A stretch of DNA of 16,919 nucleotides from CAYYYG01 sp964476135 (lineage in GTDB: Bacteria; Patescibacteriota; Microgenomatia; UBA1406; GWC2-37-13), in assembly GCA_964476135.1 (NCBI GenBank), contig CAYYYG010000027.1, positions 1-16,919 of the forward strand, written 5' to 3'. Below the pieces are notes generated by a model that did not search any database, had not been told where the DNA came from, and worked only from the letters and a program-made list of their open reading frames with translations. This document shows positions 1 through 6,459 of this stretch, piece by piece. How positions within the stretch are numbered: position 1 is the stretch's first letter; each line of letters opens with the position of its first letter. The translations under genes and the position numbers were made by a program.

Positions 1-383
1 GGTTTGCTACATGATTGATTCCAGTTGTTATTCTGTATTGCTATATAACCATAATGGGCCGGGGTTGTCTTAAAAAGTCCTGTTAGCTTATATCGTTGAC
101 CAGATATGAGTGAGCCTACGTTTTGGAAAACCAGTAGTGAGTCGCTATTTGCTTTGGATAATTTTATACATTTGCCAGACTGGCAATTGTTTGTTTCAAT
201 GGTGACCGCTCCTGCGCTTGTTGCGGGATTTTTGGAAGTTGACCATCTAGATAAGTCAGAATCAAAACTACCATTCTGTACTAAATTGACCTCAGCGGCA
301 TAAACCGAAAGCAAGCGTACAGTTATGATCGTCACGATAAGTATCAGGGTCAGGTAATAATACTTTTTTCGTGCGATACTCAT
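1..383 (-). CDS. Secreted carbohydrate-binding-like protein, N-terminal part (cut by window edge)
   Basis: Reading leftward from an ATG at 383, an open frame runs without a stop for 127 codons to the window edge, so only the N-terminus is visible. Residues 1-30 form a signal peptide: a basic start (SIARKKYYY), a hydrophobic stretch, then an Ala-type cleavage site near VYAAE. The mature part begins LVQNGSFDSDLSRW, the usual opening of a CBM4/9-type or galactose-binding-like beta-sandwich. The VFQNVGSLISGQRYKLTG segment is typical of the middle of that fold. The protein is therefore probably exported and binds carbohydrate; the fold is inferred from family pattern, not proven. It lies 53 bases beyond the prs stop codon. 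An earlier ATG is in another frame. No Shine-Dalgarno sequence is present. It could equally be the N-terminus of a larger glycoside hydrolase or surface protein. Confidence 0.75.
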   Translation of the reverse strand, partial: MSIARKKYYYLTLILIVTIITVRLLSVYAAEVNLVQNGSFDSDLSRWSTSKNPATSAGAVTIETNNCQSGKCIKLSKANSDSLLVFQNVGSLISGQRYKLTGLFKTTPAHYGYIAIQNNNWNQSCSK

Positions 384-436
384 TAAATAACATTTTTATA
401 TATATGAAAGAAAAAATCAACAGCAACGATCATGTC

Positions 437-1363
437 TTATTTCAGCTCATCAGCAATAAGTTGCGCGACGGAAACTACTTCAAGTTTCGGGAACTCATGC
501 TCTTTTTTTAGCGGTATCGTATTTGTCGTAAAGAACTTTTTTAGTTTCGACTCTTGCATTATTTTTGGTGCTTTCTCAGTAAAATCGTGGTGTACGACCG
601 CAGCATATACTTCCCTTGCGCCCCTCTCAAGACACAGATCGACAGCTGGTGCGACGGTGCTGCCTGATACAACCATATCGTCAACAATTACCGCGATTTT
701 ATCCTTAACATCTCCATATAGATCCATCGGCTTTGCCCTGTGCGCGATATTTTGGTCCCGTTTTTTTTCTATGACCGCTTCGTGAAAATTATCGGTGCCG
801 TAATAATACGTGCCAAAATTTCTTACTTTTTCTACCGCCCCCTGATCGGGAGAGACGAAGACGATTTCATTGTCTGGGATGTTGTCTTTTTTGAAATAGT
901 TTTTTAAATGTTCGGCGAGAAGTTTGAATGCGGATACGTTTTTGAATGGAATGGTGAAAACTCCGGCGGTTGCCTCGTCGTGTAGGTCAAAAGCGTAAAT
1001 CTTGGAAAAGCCTATGGATTCCATCAGTTTAATAACAACGTTCGCCGACACACACTCCCCTTCCCGGTGCTGGATGTTTTGTTTTGCGTACCCGAAATAA
1101 GGCACGATGCCAACCACCCGTTTTGCTTCCTGTCTTCTTAGGGCGTCGCAAAAAAAACATAGTTCGATAAGGTTGGTGTCGGTTGGATTTGTGGTTGGTT
1201 GGATAATGGCGCAGGTCTGATATTTTACGTTTTCTTTTACTGTTACTTTCACTTCAGAATTTCCGAATCGCACAACCTCTGCCTCGGAAAGACTGATACC
1301 AAGAAGTTTTGCCACTTCCGAAGCTAAACCTGGATGAGCGGATCCGGAAAAAAGTTTGAGCAT
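437..1363 (-). CDS. prs: Ribose-phosphate pyrophosphokinase (PRPP synthetase)
   Basis: This enzyme makes PRPP from ribose 5-phosphate and ATP, feeding nucleotide synthesis and salvage in the cytosol. The protein has 308 residues, close to the usual 315. Visible landmarks are FGNSEV at 33-38 (the FxNGE-type loop), YAKQN at 92-96, DLH at 126-128 with the catalytic-type His128, VSPDQGAVEKVR at 170-181, and the PRPP-binding loop VIVDDMVVSGSTV at 225-237. The PRPP loop normally reads VDDMxDTAGT, so this is a divergent member, but the core Asp-Asp and Gly/Ser/Thr pattern is kept. It is the last gene of the rpsU-ybeY-dnaX-ybaB-prs run and starts 9 bases after the ybaB stop. In many bacteria recR sits here after ybaB; prs occupies the place instead. 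Confidence 0.93.
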   Translation of the reverse strand: MLKLFSGSAHPGLASEVAKLLGISLSEAEVVRFGNSEVKVTVKENVKYQTCAIIQPTTNPTDTNLIELCFFCDALRRQEAKRVVGIVPYFGYAKQNIQHREGECVSANVVIKLMESIGFSKIYAFDLHDEATAGVFTIPFKNVSAFKLLAEHLKNYFKKDNIPDNEIVFVSPDQGAVEKVRNFGTYYYGTDNFHEAVIEKKRDQNIAHRAKPMDLYGDVKDKIAVIVDDMVVSGSTVAPAVDLCLERGAREVYAAVVHHDFTEKAPKIMQESKLKKFFTTNTIPLKKEHEFPKLEVVSVAQLIADELK

Positions 1364-1372
1364 AAATATATA

Positions 1373-1636
1373 TTACTGACCGCGGCCGGCGATTTCCATG
1401 AGTTTTTTTGCCGCCAGCTCTTGAGTTTTTTTGACGGCCTCATTTATCGCGTCTGCGATACGATTTTCGATTATGCCATCGATGGAAACTTCAAGAATCT
1501 GCTGATCGCCTCGCACAACTACTTTCACTCCGTTTCTTTCAACAACTACTTCCTCTTGTTGCAGTGCAGCCTGCATTTGCTGCGCTTGTTGCTGTAATTT
1601 TTGAATATCACCTAAACCTGCCAACGGATTAACCAT
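1373..1636 (-). CDS. ybaB: YbaB/EbfC family nucleoid-associated DNA-binding protein
   Basis: A small protein of 87 residues. The N-terminus is a Gln-rich helix (IQKLQQQAQQMQAALQQEE, about residues 11-29). A beta segment follows (VVVERNGVKVVVRGDQQILEVSIDG, 30-54), then a C-terminal helix. This is the standard YbaB/EbfC layout; the family forms dimers that bind DNA and associate with the nucleoid. The position directly after dnaX, with a 24-base gap, is the classical dnaX-ybaB neighbourhood and supports the call strongly. The start is an ATG at 1636, with no Shine-Dalgarno sequence upstream. Confidence 0.93.
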   Translation of the reverse strand: MVNPLAGLGDIQKLQQQAQQMQAALQQEEVVVERNGVKVVVRGDQQILEVSIDGIIENRIADAINEAVKKTQELAAKKLMEIAGRGQ

Positions 1637-1660
1637 ATTTATTTTTGATTAATTATTAAA

Positions 1661-2704
1661 TTACTTATTATAGAATTCCGCAACCGCAATCTCAAGCGGT
1701 AAGGAGTCAATCGGCGTTACGCGCATGAGAGAATATGATTCGCTTATGAGTTTAATAAGCTTCATGATCTGACTTTTTGTTAATTTCGACTCCTTCGCTT
1801 CTTCAATTTTAAGACCACTCTTTATGAGTAGCTGTACCCTCAGTTCTTCAAGGAGCTCCTCAATAAGATATTTAAAATTTCCTCCGGTTTCGGAAAATTC
1901 ATTAATCCATCTGAACACTTTTGCGGGCTCTGTTGTCTCGAAAAGTCCGATGAGCGAGGTGTGTTCGCGAACGTTCAAATACGCAGCTGCTTTTTCAGGT
2001 GTGAGTTTATTTTGTATAACGAGCTCTTCAAGTATTTTGGCTGCGTCCCGGAATGAATTATCGCTTCTTGATATTATAAAATTTATAGTTTCCTCAGAAA
2101 CATCAATTTTTTCATTTTTTATTATTCGTCGCAACATCCCGGCTACTTGCTCTTTTTTCGCTTTACCGAAGATGACTTTCACACAGCGAGACTGAATGGT
2201 CTTCGGGACTTTTTCTTCATTCGTAGTCGCCAATATGAAAATTACTGTATCTGATGGTTCTTCAAGTGTCTTTAGGAGGGCATTGAAGGCATCTGTGGTG
2301 ATCATGTGTGCCTCATCTATTATAAATATCCTGTATTTTCCGGTCATTGGTGCGAATGTCGATTCTCTTATGATCGTGCGCACCTCTTCTATACCCCTGT
2401 TTGATGCAGCGTCGAGCTCCGTCACATCGGCAGATGAGGAGGCTTCTATACTGACGCAATTGGTGCAGCTGTTGCAGGGGTCGATATTACGATTTTTTCC
2501 GGACAAAGCATTGTCGAGGCAATTTACCGCTTTTGCAAAAATACGGGCCGTTGAGGTCTTGCCGGTCCCCTTTTGCCCGGCGAAAAGGTATGCGTGGGGC
2601 AGTGATTTGCTTTTTAGAATGTTACTCAGCGCCTCTTTTGCTTCAAGATTGTCGAGTTCTTCAATAGTTCTTGGCCGGTATTTAAGGTAATACATATCGC
2701 TCAC
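1661..2704 (-). CDS. dnaX: DNA polymerase III subunit gamma/tau, short gamma-like form
   Basis: This is the ATPase of the clamp loader that places the sliding clamp on DNA. It has Walker A GQKGTGKT at 43-50, zinc-binding cysteines C62, C77, C80 and C83, Walker B IFIIDEAH at 126-133, sensor-1 region ATTN at 159-162, and the SRC arginine-finger motif at 172-174. The protein has 347 residues, far shorter than E. coli tau (643). It keeps the ATPase and oligomerisation part but lacks the C-terminal tau domains that contact the helicase and polymerase. The start is GTG at 2704, four bases inside ybeY (GTGA overlap), which suggests translational coupling. An ATG three codons later (2695) is an alternative start. 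Confidence 0.95.
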   Translation of the reverse strand: MSDMYYLKYRPRTIEELDNLEAKEALSNILKSKSLPHAYLFAGQKGTGKTSTARIFAKAVNCLDNALSGKNRNIDPCNSCTNCVSIEASSSADVTELDAASNRGIEEVRTIIRESTFAPMTGKYRIFIIDEAHMITTDAFNALLKTLEEPSDTVIFILATTNEEKVPKTIQSRCVKVIFGKAKKEQVAGMLRRIIKNEKIDVSEETINFIISRSDNSFRDAAKILEELVIQNKLTPEKAAAYLNVREHTSLIGLFETTEPAKVFRWINEFSETGGNFKYLIEELLEELRVQLLIKSGLKIEEAKESKLTKSQIMKLIKLISESYSLMRVTPIDSLPLEIAVAEFYNK

Positions 2705-3051
2705 TTCAATAAATTCTGCAATCCGTGCTCGATCAGATTTGCTAAGGTATCATCAACTTTTTTTCCACGTTCCGCGGCGAGTAAAATCACCTGAGGATAA
2801 CAGATAAAAATTTCACCTAATAGATCCTCTTTTTCGGGCGACGACTCGGCATACTTAAAAGATAATACCGGCAGCGCGACATTTTCTTTTTTGTAGGTAG
2901 ATGCGATACTGATCATTTTTCGTTTTCCCACGAATACAATATTCAAAATCGCATCAGCTGGCAGACTGTATTTGCCATATAAAAAGGCCCCCAATTGACG
3001 GATATTTTTTTTACTTATTCTGTATCGAGAGGGTGCGGTCACATTGATCAT
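2701..3051 (-). CDS. ybeY: Truncated YbeY-like protein lacking the metal site
   Basis: YbeY is normally a zinc-dependent endoribonuclease for 16S rRNA maturation and ribosome quality control. The fold pattern is recognisable here: LNIVFVGKRKM, then LPVLSFKYAE (normally TDVLSFP), then LLGEIFICYPQV (normally LGDIxIxxxxA), then a helix ending LIEHGLQNLLK. The usual H-G-x-L-H-x-x-G-x-D-H motif keeps only its first His: the second is Asn, and the protein stops before the third. The conserved Arg of the YRxKD segment is replaced (TYKKEN). At 116 residues it is short. It is embedded in the rpsU-dnaX operon and overlaps dnaX by four bases, so it is under coding constraint rather than obviously decaying. 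It is probably a non-catalytic YbeY relative; the identity is moderate and the activity loss is inferred from residues. Confidence 0.7.
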   Translation of the reverse strand: MINVTAPSRYRISKKNIRQLGAFLYGKYSLPADAILNIVFVGKRKMISIASTYKKENVALPVLSFKYAESSPEKEDLLGEIFICYPQVILLAAERGKKVDDTLANLIEHGLQNLLK

Positions 3052-3080
3052 ATCGGATATACGAATTCATCTCCGGTTTA

Positions 3081-3269
3081 TTATCTGCGTCTGCGACTGT
3101 ATTTTTTCTGTAATCGTTCCTTCTCTTCCTCTTTTCTTTTTAAAGAGGGCTTTTTGTAAAATTGTTTTTTTCTTACTTCGTCGACGATTTCTTCACCGAT
3201 AAATATCCGTGAAAATTTTCGAAATAACTGGTCTTTGGATTCACCCTTTTTTTTCTTGACAACGATCAT
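3081..3269 (-). CDS. rpsU: 30S ribosomal protein bS21
   Basis: A 62-residue, extremely basic protein starting MIVVKKKKGESKDQLFRKF, with LKRKEEEKERLQKKYSRRRR at the end. This matches the length and pattern of bS21, which sits on the 30S platform near the anti-Shine-Dalgarno end of 16S rRNA. It heads the operon with ybeY, dnaX, ybaB and prs. It is preceded by a promoter at 3322-3350, giving a leader of roughly 45 bases. It has the only convincing Shine-Dalgarno-like tract in the window (AAGGGGG at 3281-3287, 11 bases before ATG). Confidence 0.92.
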   Translation of the reverse strand: MIVVKKKKGESKDQLFRKFSRIFIGEEIVDEVRKKQFYKKPSLKRKEEEKERLQKKYSRRRR

Positions 3270-3280
3270 AAATAGCTACG

Positions 3281-3287
3281 CCCCCTT
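3281..3287 (-). promoter_or_regulatory. Shine-Dalgarno-like tract upstream of rpsU
   Basis: On the minus strand the rpsU leader reads GGGAAGGGGG followed by 11 bases and the ATG. AAGGGGG can pair with the 3-prime CCUCCUU of 16S rRNA using one G-U wobble. The spacing is a little long. The other intragenic and operon-internal starts in this window have nothing comparable. Confidence 0.45.
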
Positions 3288-3321
3288 CCCGGTATGAGTT
3301 AAAAAATAATTTTAATAGTAT

Positions 3322-3350
3322 ATTTTATTTTATTCCCTTCATTATTGCAA
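3322..3350 (-). promoter_or_regulatory. Sigma70-type promoter of the rpsU-ybeY-dnaX-ybaB-prs operon
   Basis: The -35 is TTGCAA at 3345-3350, the spacer is exactly 17 bases, and the -10 is TAAAAT at 3322-3327. The -10 overlaps the stop codon of the upstream DHH-like gene. An alternative -10, TATACT, lies at 3317-3322. Predicted initiation is near 3315. The same TTGCAA-17-TAAAAT arrangement occurs before rpsB. Confidence 0.5.
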
Positions 3351-4161
3351 TTACATCACTAATCGTGAGTTTTGTGGCAATAGAATTAGGCTTTCTTGAC
3401 GATCCGTTTATGATTATGTGCTTATTACCCTGCAGCGACCAGTGGGCCGATTTGTCTCTCGATTTCAGCTCGTTATATAGTAATTCAAGATCGGTGCTGA
3501 TTTTAGGATTAATTTTAATTTTGAGGAATCCACGCTGCGGATCTTTGCGAAGCGCGGCAGAAAACTTTTTTTTAAGGGCTAATTTTACTGACTCTTCATT
3601 TTTTGATTCCATTGCAACTGTTTTGCCCCATTTGGACTCAAATATCATTCCGGCGGCAATATCTTCTTCTGCCGAAATTTTGGTCTTCATAGCCGATAGC
3701 ATTGCTGCTAATATTTGCATAAAGAACTCGGTAAGCTTGTGGTCGTCGGGTATGAGAGATCTGCTCGAGAATATCAATTGGTGAGGACAGAAATCATATA
3801 AGTCTGCATCAGCTTCGGGAAGATCAACTTCACGAAAATTATCTATAAAAGTCACATAATCCACAATTCTTTCAATGGCAAGCCGGTCTTTTTTTCTTAA
3901 ACAATCATATTTTATAAGCTGCTCAAAAACCAGCCTAGCGGCCGATGTAACAATGCTGCTGCCATGATGGTCATACTTGCCCCCGCCTGTATCAACGTGA
4001 ATTATGTTTTTATCACCATCAGGGGGTAGATTATTAAGAGTGCTTTCAACAGGTACAAAAGTTATTTCCGCATCTTCCCATCCGGGAAAATATGTTTTTA
4101 CCAACCAAACTGCGGTAACCGCATCTAAATCAGGTGAGAGATGAGTAACTATCGTCTTCAT
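3325..4161 (-). CDS. DHH-superfamily phosphoesterase-like protein (MYG1-like pattern)
   Basis: A 278-residue protein. The N-terminal third carries DHH-type metal-binding motifs: H7-x3-D11-x-D13 (HLSPDLDA), D57 in HVDTGGG, and D64-H65-H66 in YDHHG. The HVDTGGG...YDHHG spacing resembles MYG1/UPF0160-type hydrolases more than RecJ or NrnA, which end with a GGGH-containing DHHA1 domain not seen here. The C-terminal part (about 200-278) is Lys-rich, with a segment HIIINGSSRKPNSIATKLT of unknown role. The likely function is a metal-dependent phosphodiesterase or phosphatase on nucleotides or short oligonucleotides; the substrate cannot be told. The gene lies between proS and rpsU with its own -10 six bases before the ATG, so it is probably leaderless. 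Confidence 0.6.
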   Translation of the reverse strand: MKTIVTHLSPDLDAVTAVWLVKTYFPGWEDAEITFVPVESTLNNLPPDGDKNIIHVDTGGGKYDHHGSSIVTSAARLVFEQLIKYDCLRKKDRLAIERIVDYVTFIDNFREVDLPEADADLYDFCPHQLIFSSRSLIPDDHKLTEFFMQILAAMLSAMKTKISAEEDIAAGMIFESKWGKTVAMESKNEESVKLALKKKFSAALRKDPQRGFLKIKINPKISTDLELLYNELKSRDKSAHWSLQGNKHIIINGSSRKPNSIATKLTISDVIAIMKGIK

Positions 4162-4167
4162 AAGGAG

Positions 4168-4176
4168 ATTATATCA
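4168..4176 (-). promoter_or_regulatory. Extended -10 promoter of the DHH-like gene, predicted leaderless
   Basis: The minus strand reads TGATATAAT, a perfect -10 with the extended TGn element, then six bases and the ATG at 4161. The expected transcription start is at or next to the A of the ATG. The TGA of the motif is the proS stop codon. No good -35 is visible, as is normal for extended -10 promoters. Confidence 0.55.
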
Positions 4177-5880
4177 TTGGAGGTCGGTAAGTTCTTCCTC
4201 GGATAGTAGTCTACTTTCCTTTTCTGATCTCTTTTTGTATTCTATCTTTTCACCGGTTCTTTTTGACACTACTAATCTATGAGGTATGCCAATAAGGTCG
4301 GCGTCGGCAAATTTTGCGCCGGCCGCGACATCTTCGCGATCGTCAAATAATACTTCAAATCCTTTATTAATCAGAGACTCGTAAGCCGCATAAGCACGTC
4401 TCTTTATGTCTTCGTTTTTAAGATCAAGTCCGAGGAGATGGAAATGAAACGGCGAAATTGTATCCGGCCACATTATGCCGCGCTCGTCATGGAAAACCTC
4501 AACGATCGCAGCAATCGTCCGTCCAATACCAATGCCGTAACAACCCATGTAATATGGTTTAGACTTTCCGTCGACATCGGTGAAGAGAGCATCTTTCATG
4601 CGTGTTGTATAGTGGTAGCCCAGTTGGAATATATTTCCAACCTCTATACCTTTCTTGGCGAGCAGTTGTTTACCGGATTTGGCCAGGTATCCTTCTTTTG
4701 CAAGCGCGATGTCGCCTTCTAGGTCGGGTTTGTAGTCGCGGTCGATATTAACATTGAATAAATCGCGGTGAAGTTTGTTAGCGCCACCGTACGCGTTTTT
4801 TATCGTCCTTAAGGAATTATCGGCCACCAGTATCAGTTTAATGCTTTTATCTGCATTATCTTTTATCCCAACAGGCGAAATGAATCCTGGCTCGGAGTGA
4901 AGCTTATTTCGTATCTCCTCATCAGTCGCATGACGTAGTTCGATCGCGCCTGTTATATGCTTCAGTTTTATCTCATTGACATCAAAATCGCCTCTTATCA
5001 CAGCTAAAATAAATCTGCCGGTTTCATCGACAAAAAGGACGTCTTTTATTTGCTGCCACAAAGGCATATTGTGGATTTTTGCTCCATCTTCCATAGTGGT
5101 GCCGCGTACCGCCTCCACTTCATGCATGTTTTCTTCCTTATCGTCTAAGTTTTTAATTTCTTTTTTGAATACAGCGACTTCTTCGTGAGCGGCGTAACTA
5201 CCGTCTTCGGTTACTAGAAATTTGCTTTCGCCGACCGGAGATTCAACGACAAATTCGTGGCAGTACTCTCCGCCAATGTATCCGTTGTCGGATTCCACAA
5301 TTACCGTTTTAAGACCAAGACGCTCAAATATACGGCTATATGCCTCTTCCATTTTTTTATAGACAATCTTAAAATCCTCTTCGTTGCGGTCAAAGGAATA
5401 AGCATCTTTCATGATAAATTCTCGGACACGAAGGAGACCGCCTCGGGCGCGTAATTCGTCGCGGAATTTTGTTGAAAATTGATAGAGGTTGAGGGGTAAG
5501 TCTTTGTAGCTGATCTGAAATTTTCTTGTGACATCGACAAACATCTCCTCGGCCGTACCGCCAAGGGCAAACTCGAAATCACGCCGATCCTTGACTACAG
5601 TAAGTTCGAAACCAGTGGTTTTTGTACGATTAGTTTCTTTCCATAGAGACAGCGGGTGAAGTACTGGCGATACCATTTCCTGTGCCCCGGAGGCGTCCAT
5701 TTCCTCCTTCACAATTTTCATTATTTTTTGCTGCATTTTTTGACCAAGCGGAAGAAAATAATACCTTCCTGCAGTCGATTCTCTTACAAATCCAGCCTGG
5801 TGAAGTAGTTTATGCGATGAGTACACCGCACCGGCTGGGGCAGCTTTAACGGTTTTACCGAATAGTTTCGAATACAGCAT
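4174..5880 (-). CDS. proS: Prolyl-tRNA synthetase, bacterial type with insertion domain
   Basis: A class II aminoacyl-tRNA synthetase that charges tRNA-Pro in the cytosol; 568 residues, the usual length of the bacterial form. Motif 1 region is around 55-75, and the TxE loop region is GGTAEE at 107-112. Motif 2 is FRDELRARGG to MKDAYSFD at 139-164, motif 3 is GCYGIGIGRTIAA at 446-458, and the anticodon-binding domain runs from about 475 to the end. Between motifs 2 and 3, residues about 220-400 form the INS-type editing insertion (FILAVIRGDFDVNEIKL, SEPGFISPVGI), which normally hydrolyses Ala-tRNA-Pro. The ATG at 5880 follows directly on the stop of the upstream kinase-like gene (TAAATG). The rseP-proS proximity is a known bacterial arrangement. 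Confidence 0.96.
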   Translation of the reverse strand: MLYSKLFGKTVKAAPAGAVYSSHKLLHQAGFVRESTAGRYYFLPLGQKMQQKIMKIVKEEMDASGAQEMVSPVLHPLSLWKETNRTKTTGFELTVVKDRRDFEFALGGTAEEMFVDVTRKFQISYKDLPLNLYQFSTKFRDELRARGGLLRVREFIMKDAYSFDRNEEDFKIVYKKMEEAYSRIFERLGLKTVIVESDNGYIGGEYCHEFVVESPVGESKFLVTEDGSYAAHEEVAVFKKEIKNLDDKEENMHEVEAVRGTTMEDGAKIHNMPLWQQIKDVLFVDETGRFILAVIRGDFDVNEIKLKHITGAIELRHATDEEIRNKLHSEPGFISPVGIKDNADKSIKLILVADNSLRTIKNAYGGANKLHRDLFNVNIDRDYKPDLEGDIALAKEGYLAKSGKQLLAKKGIEVGNIFQLGYHYTTRMKDALFTDVDGKSKPYYMGCYGIGIGRTIAAIVEVFHDERGIMWPDTISPFHFHLLGLDLKNEDIKRRAYAAYESLINKGFEVLFDDREDVAAGAKFADADLIGIPHRLVVSKRTGEKIEYKKRSEKESRLLSEEELTDLQ

Positions 5881-6450
5881 TTATTTTTTACTTATCTGAA
5901 TTTTATCACCATCATAGCCCAGACAGTCTAGAACTTTACCAACAGTTTCGTGCTGTCCGGATGAGTAAGTATCTATTGAGAGATGGTAATATTTTTTGTC
6001 AAAGAAATTGTAATCTCCGTAAATTTTTTTCCATTTTTTGATATTTTTTTCTTCTCTCAGTTTAACGAATTGTTTTGCCTCCCCGACCGAAAGCCGGTCA
6101 CGGTTAGCCAGCCGGTCTACACGGATGGATTCCTCTGAACAATATAAAAAGACTCGGAGCGTATTGTTGAGCTTTCTGGCAACAAACCCGGCAAGCCAGC
6201 CTTCTATCACCCATCTGTCTTCGTTCAGAAATTTCTCATACACTTTTTTTTCTATTTCTTTATCGAATTCTTCCGACACGAGTGTCGCAAGCGGAAGAAT
6301 ATTCTCCTTAGTATACTCGCGGACAAAATTACCGGTCGAGCTAAATTTCCATCCGTACGGTTCAAGATAAGGTTTGAGATTGTCGAGTAAGGTGGTGGTT
6401 CCGACAGCGACACCACCAGATATAGCTATGTTATCAAATTTAAAATCCAT
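5881..6450 (-). CDS. Cytidylate/NMP-kinase-like P-loop protein with atypical Walker A
   Basis: A 189-residue P-loop protein resembling the cytidylate kinase-like family. The N-terminal loop reads ISGGVAVGTTTLL (residues 10-22): the G-x4-G spacing is right, but the Walker A lysine is Thr18. Later features fit nucleoside monophosphate kinases: a WVIEGWLAGF segment near 80-89 in the place where cytidylate kinases have their DGRDI-like motif, and RVDRLANRDRLSVGEA, an Arg-rich LID-like segment. It lies between rseP and proS with tight spacing. A role in (d)CMP phosphorylation is plausible but not established, and AMP or dNMP kinase is an alternative. Some archaeal adenylate kinases also use a non-Lys P-loop, so the change does not by itself mean inactivity. 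Confidence 0.6.
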   Translation of the reverse strand: MDFKFDNIAISGGVAVGTTTLLDNLKPYLEPYGWKFSSTGNFVREYTKENILPLATLVSEEFDKEIEKKVYEKFLNEDRWVIEGWLAGFVARKLNNTLRVFLYCSEESIRVDRLANRDRLSVGEAKQFVKLREEKNIKKWKKIYGDYNFFDKKYYHLSIDTYSSGQHETVGKVLDCLGYDGDKIQISKK

Positions 6451-6459
6451 AGAATGGAG

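Noticed and set aside
400..436. T-rich tract after prs as an intrinsic terminator
   Set aside because: A run of six T is present on the minus strand, but the preceding sequence forms only a three-base stem.
432..785. Plus-strand open frame of 117 codons
   Set aside because: It is antisense to prs, whose motifs are conserved; the Ser-rich low-complexity translation is typical of a shadow frame.
2196..2690. Plus-strand open frame of 164 codons
   Set aside because: It mirrors the dnaX ATPase region on the other strand and shows no family pattern.
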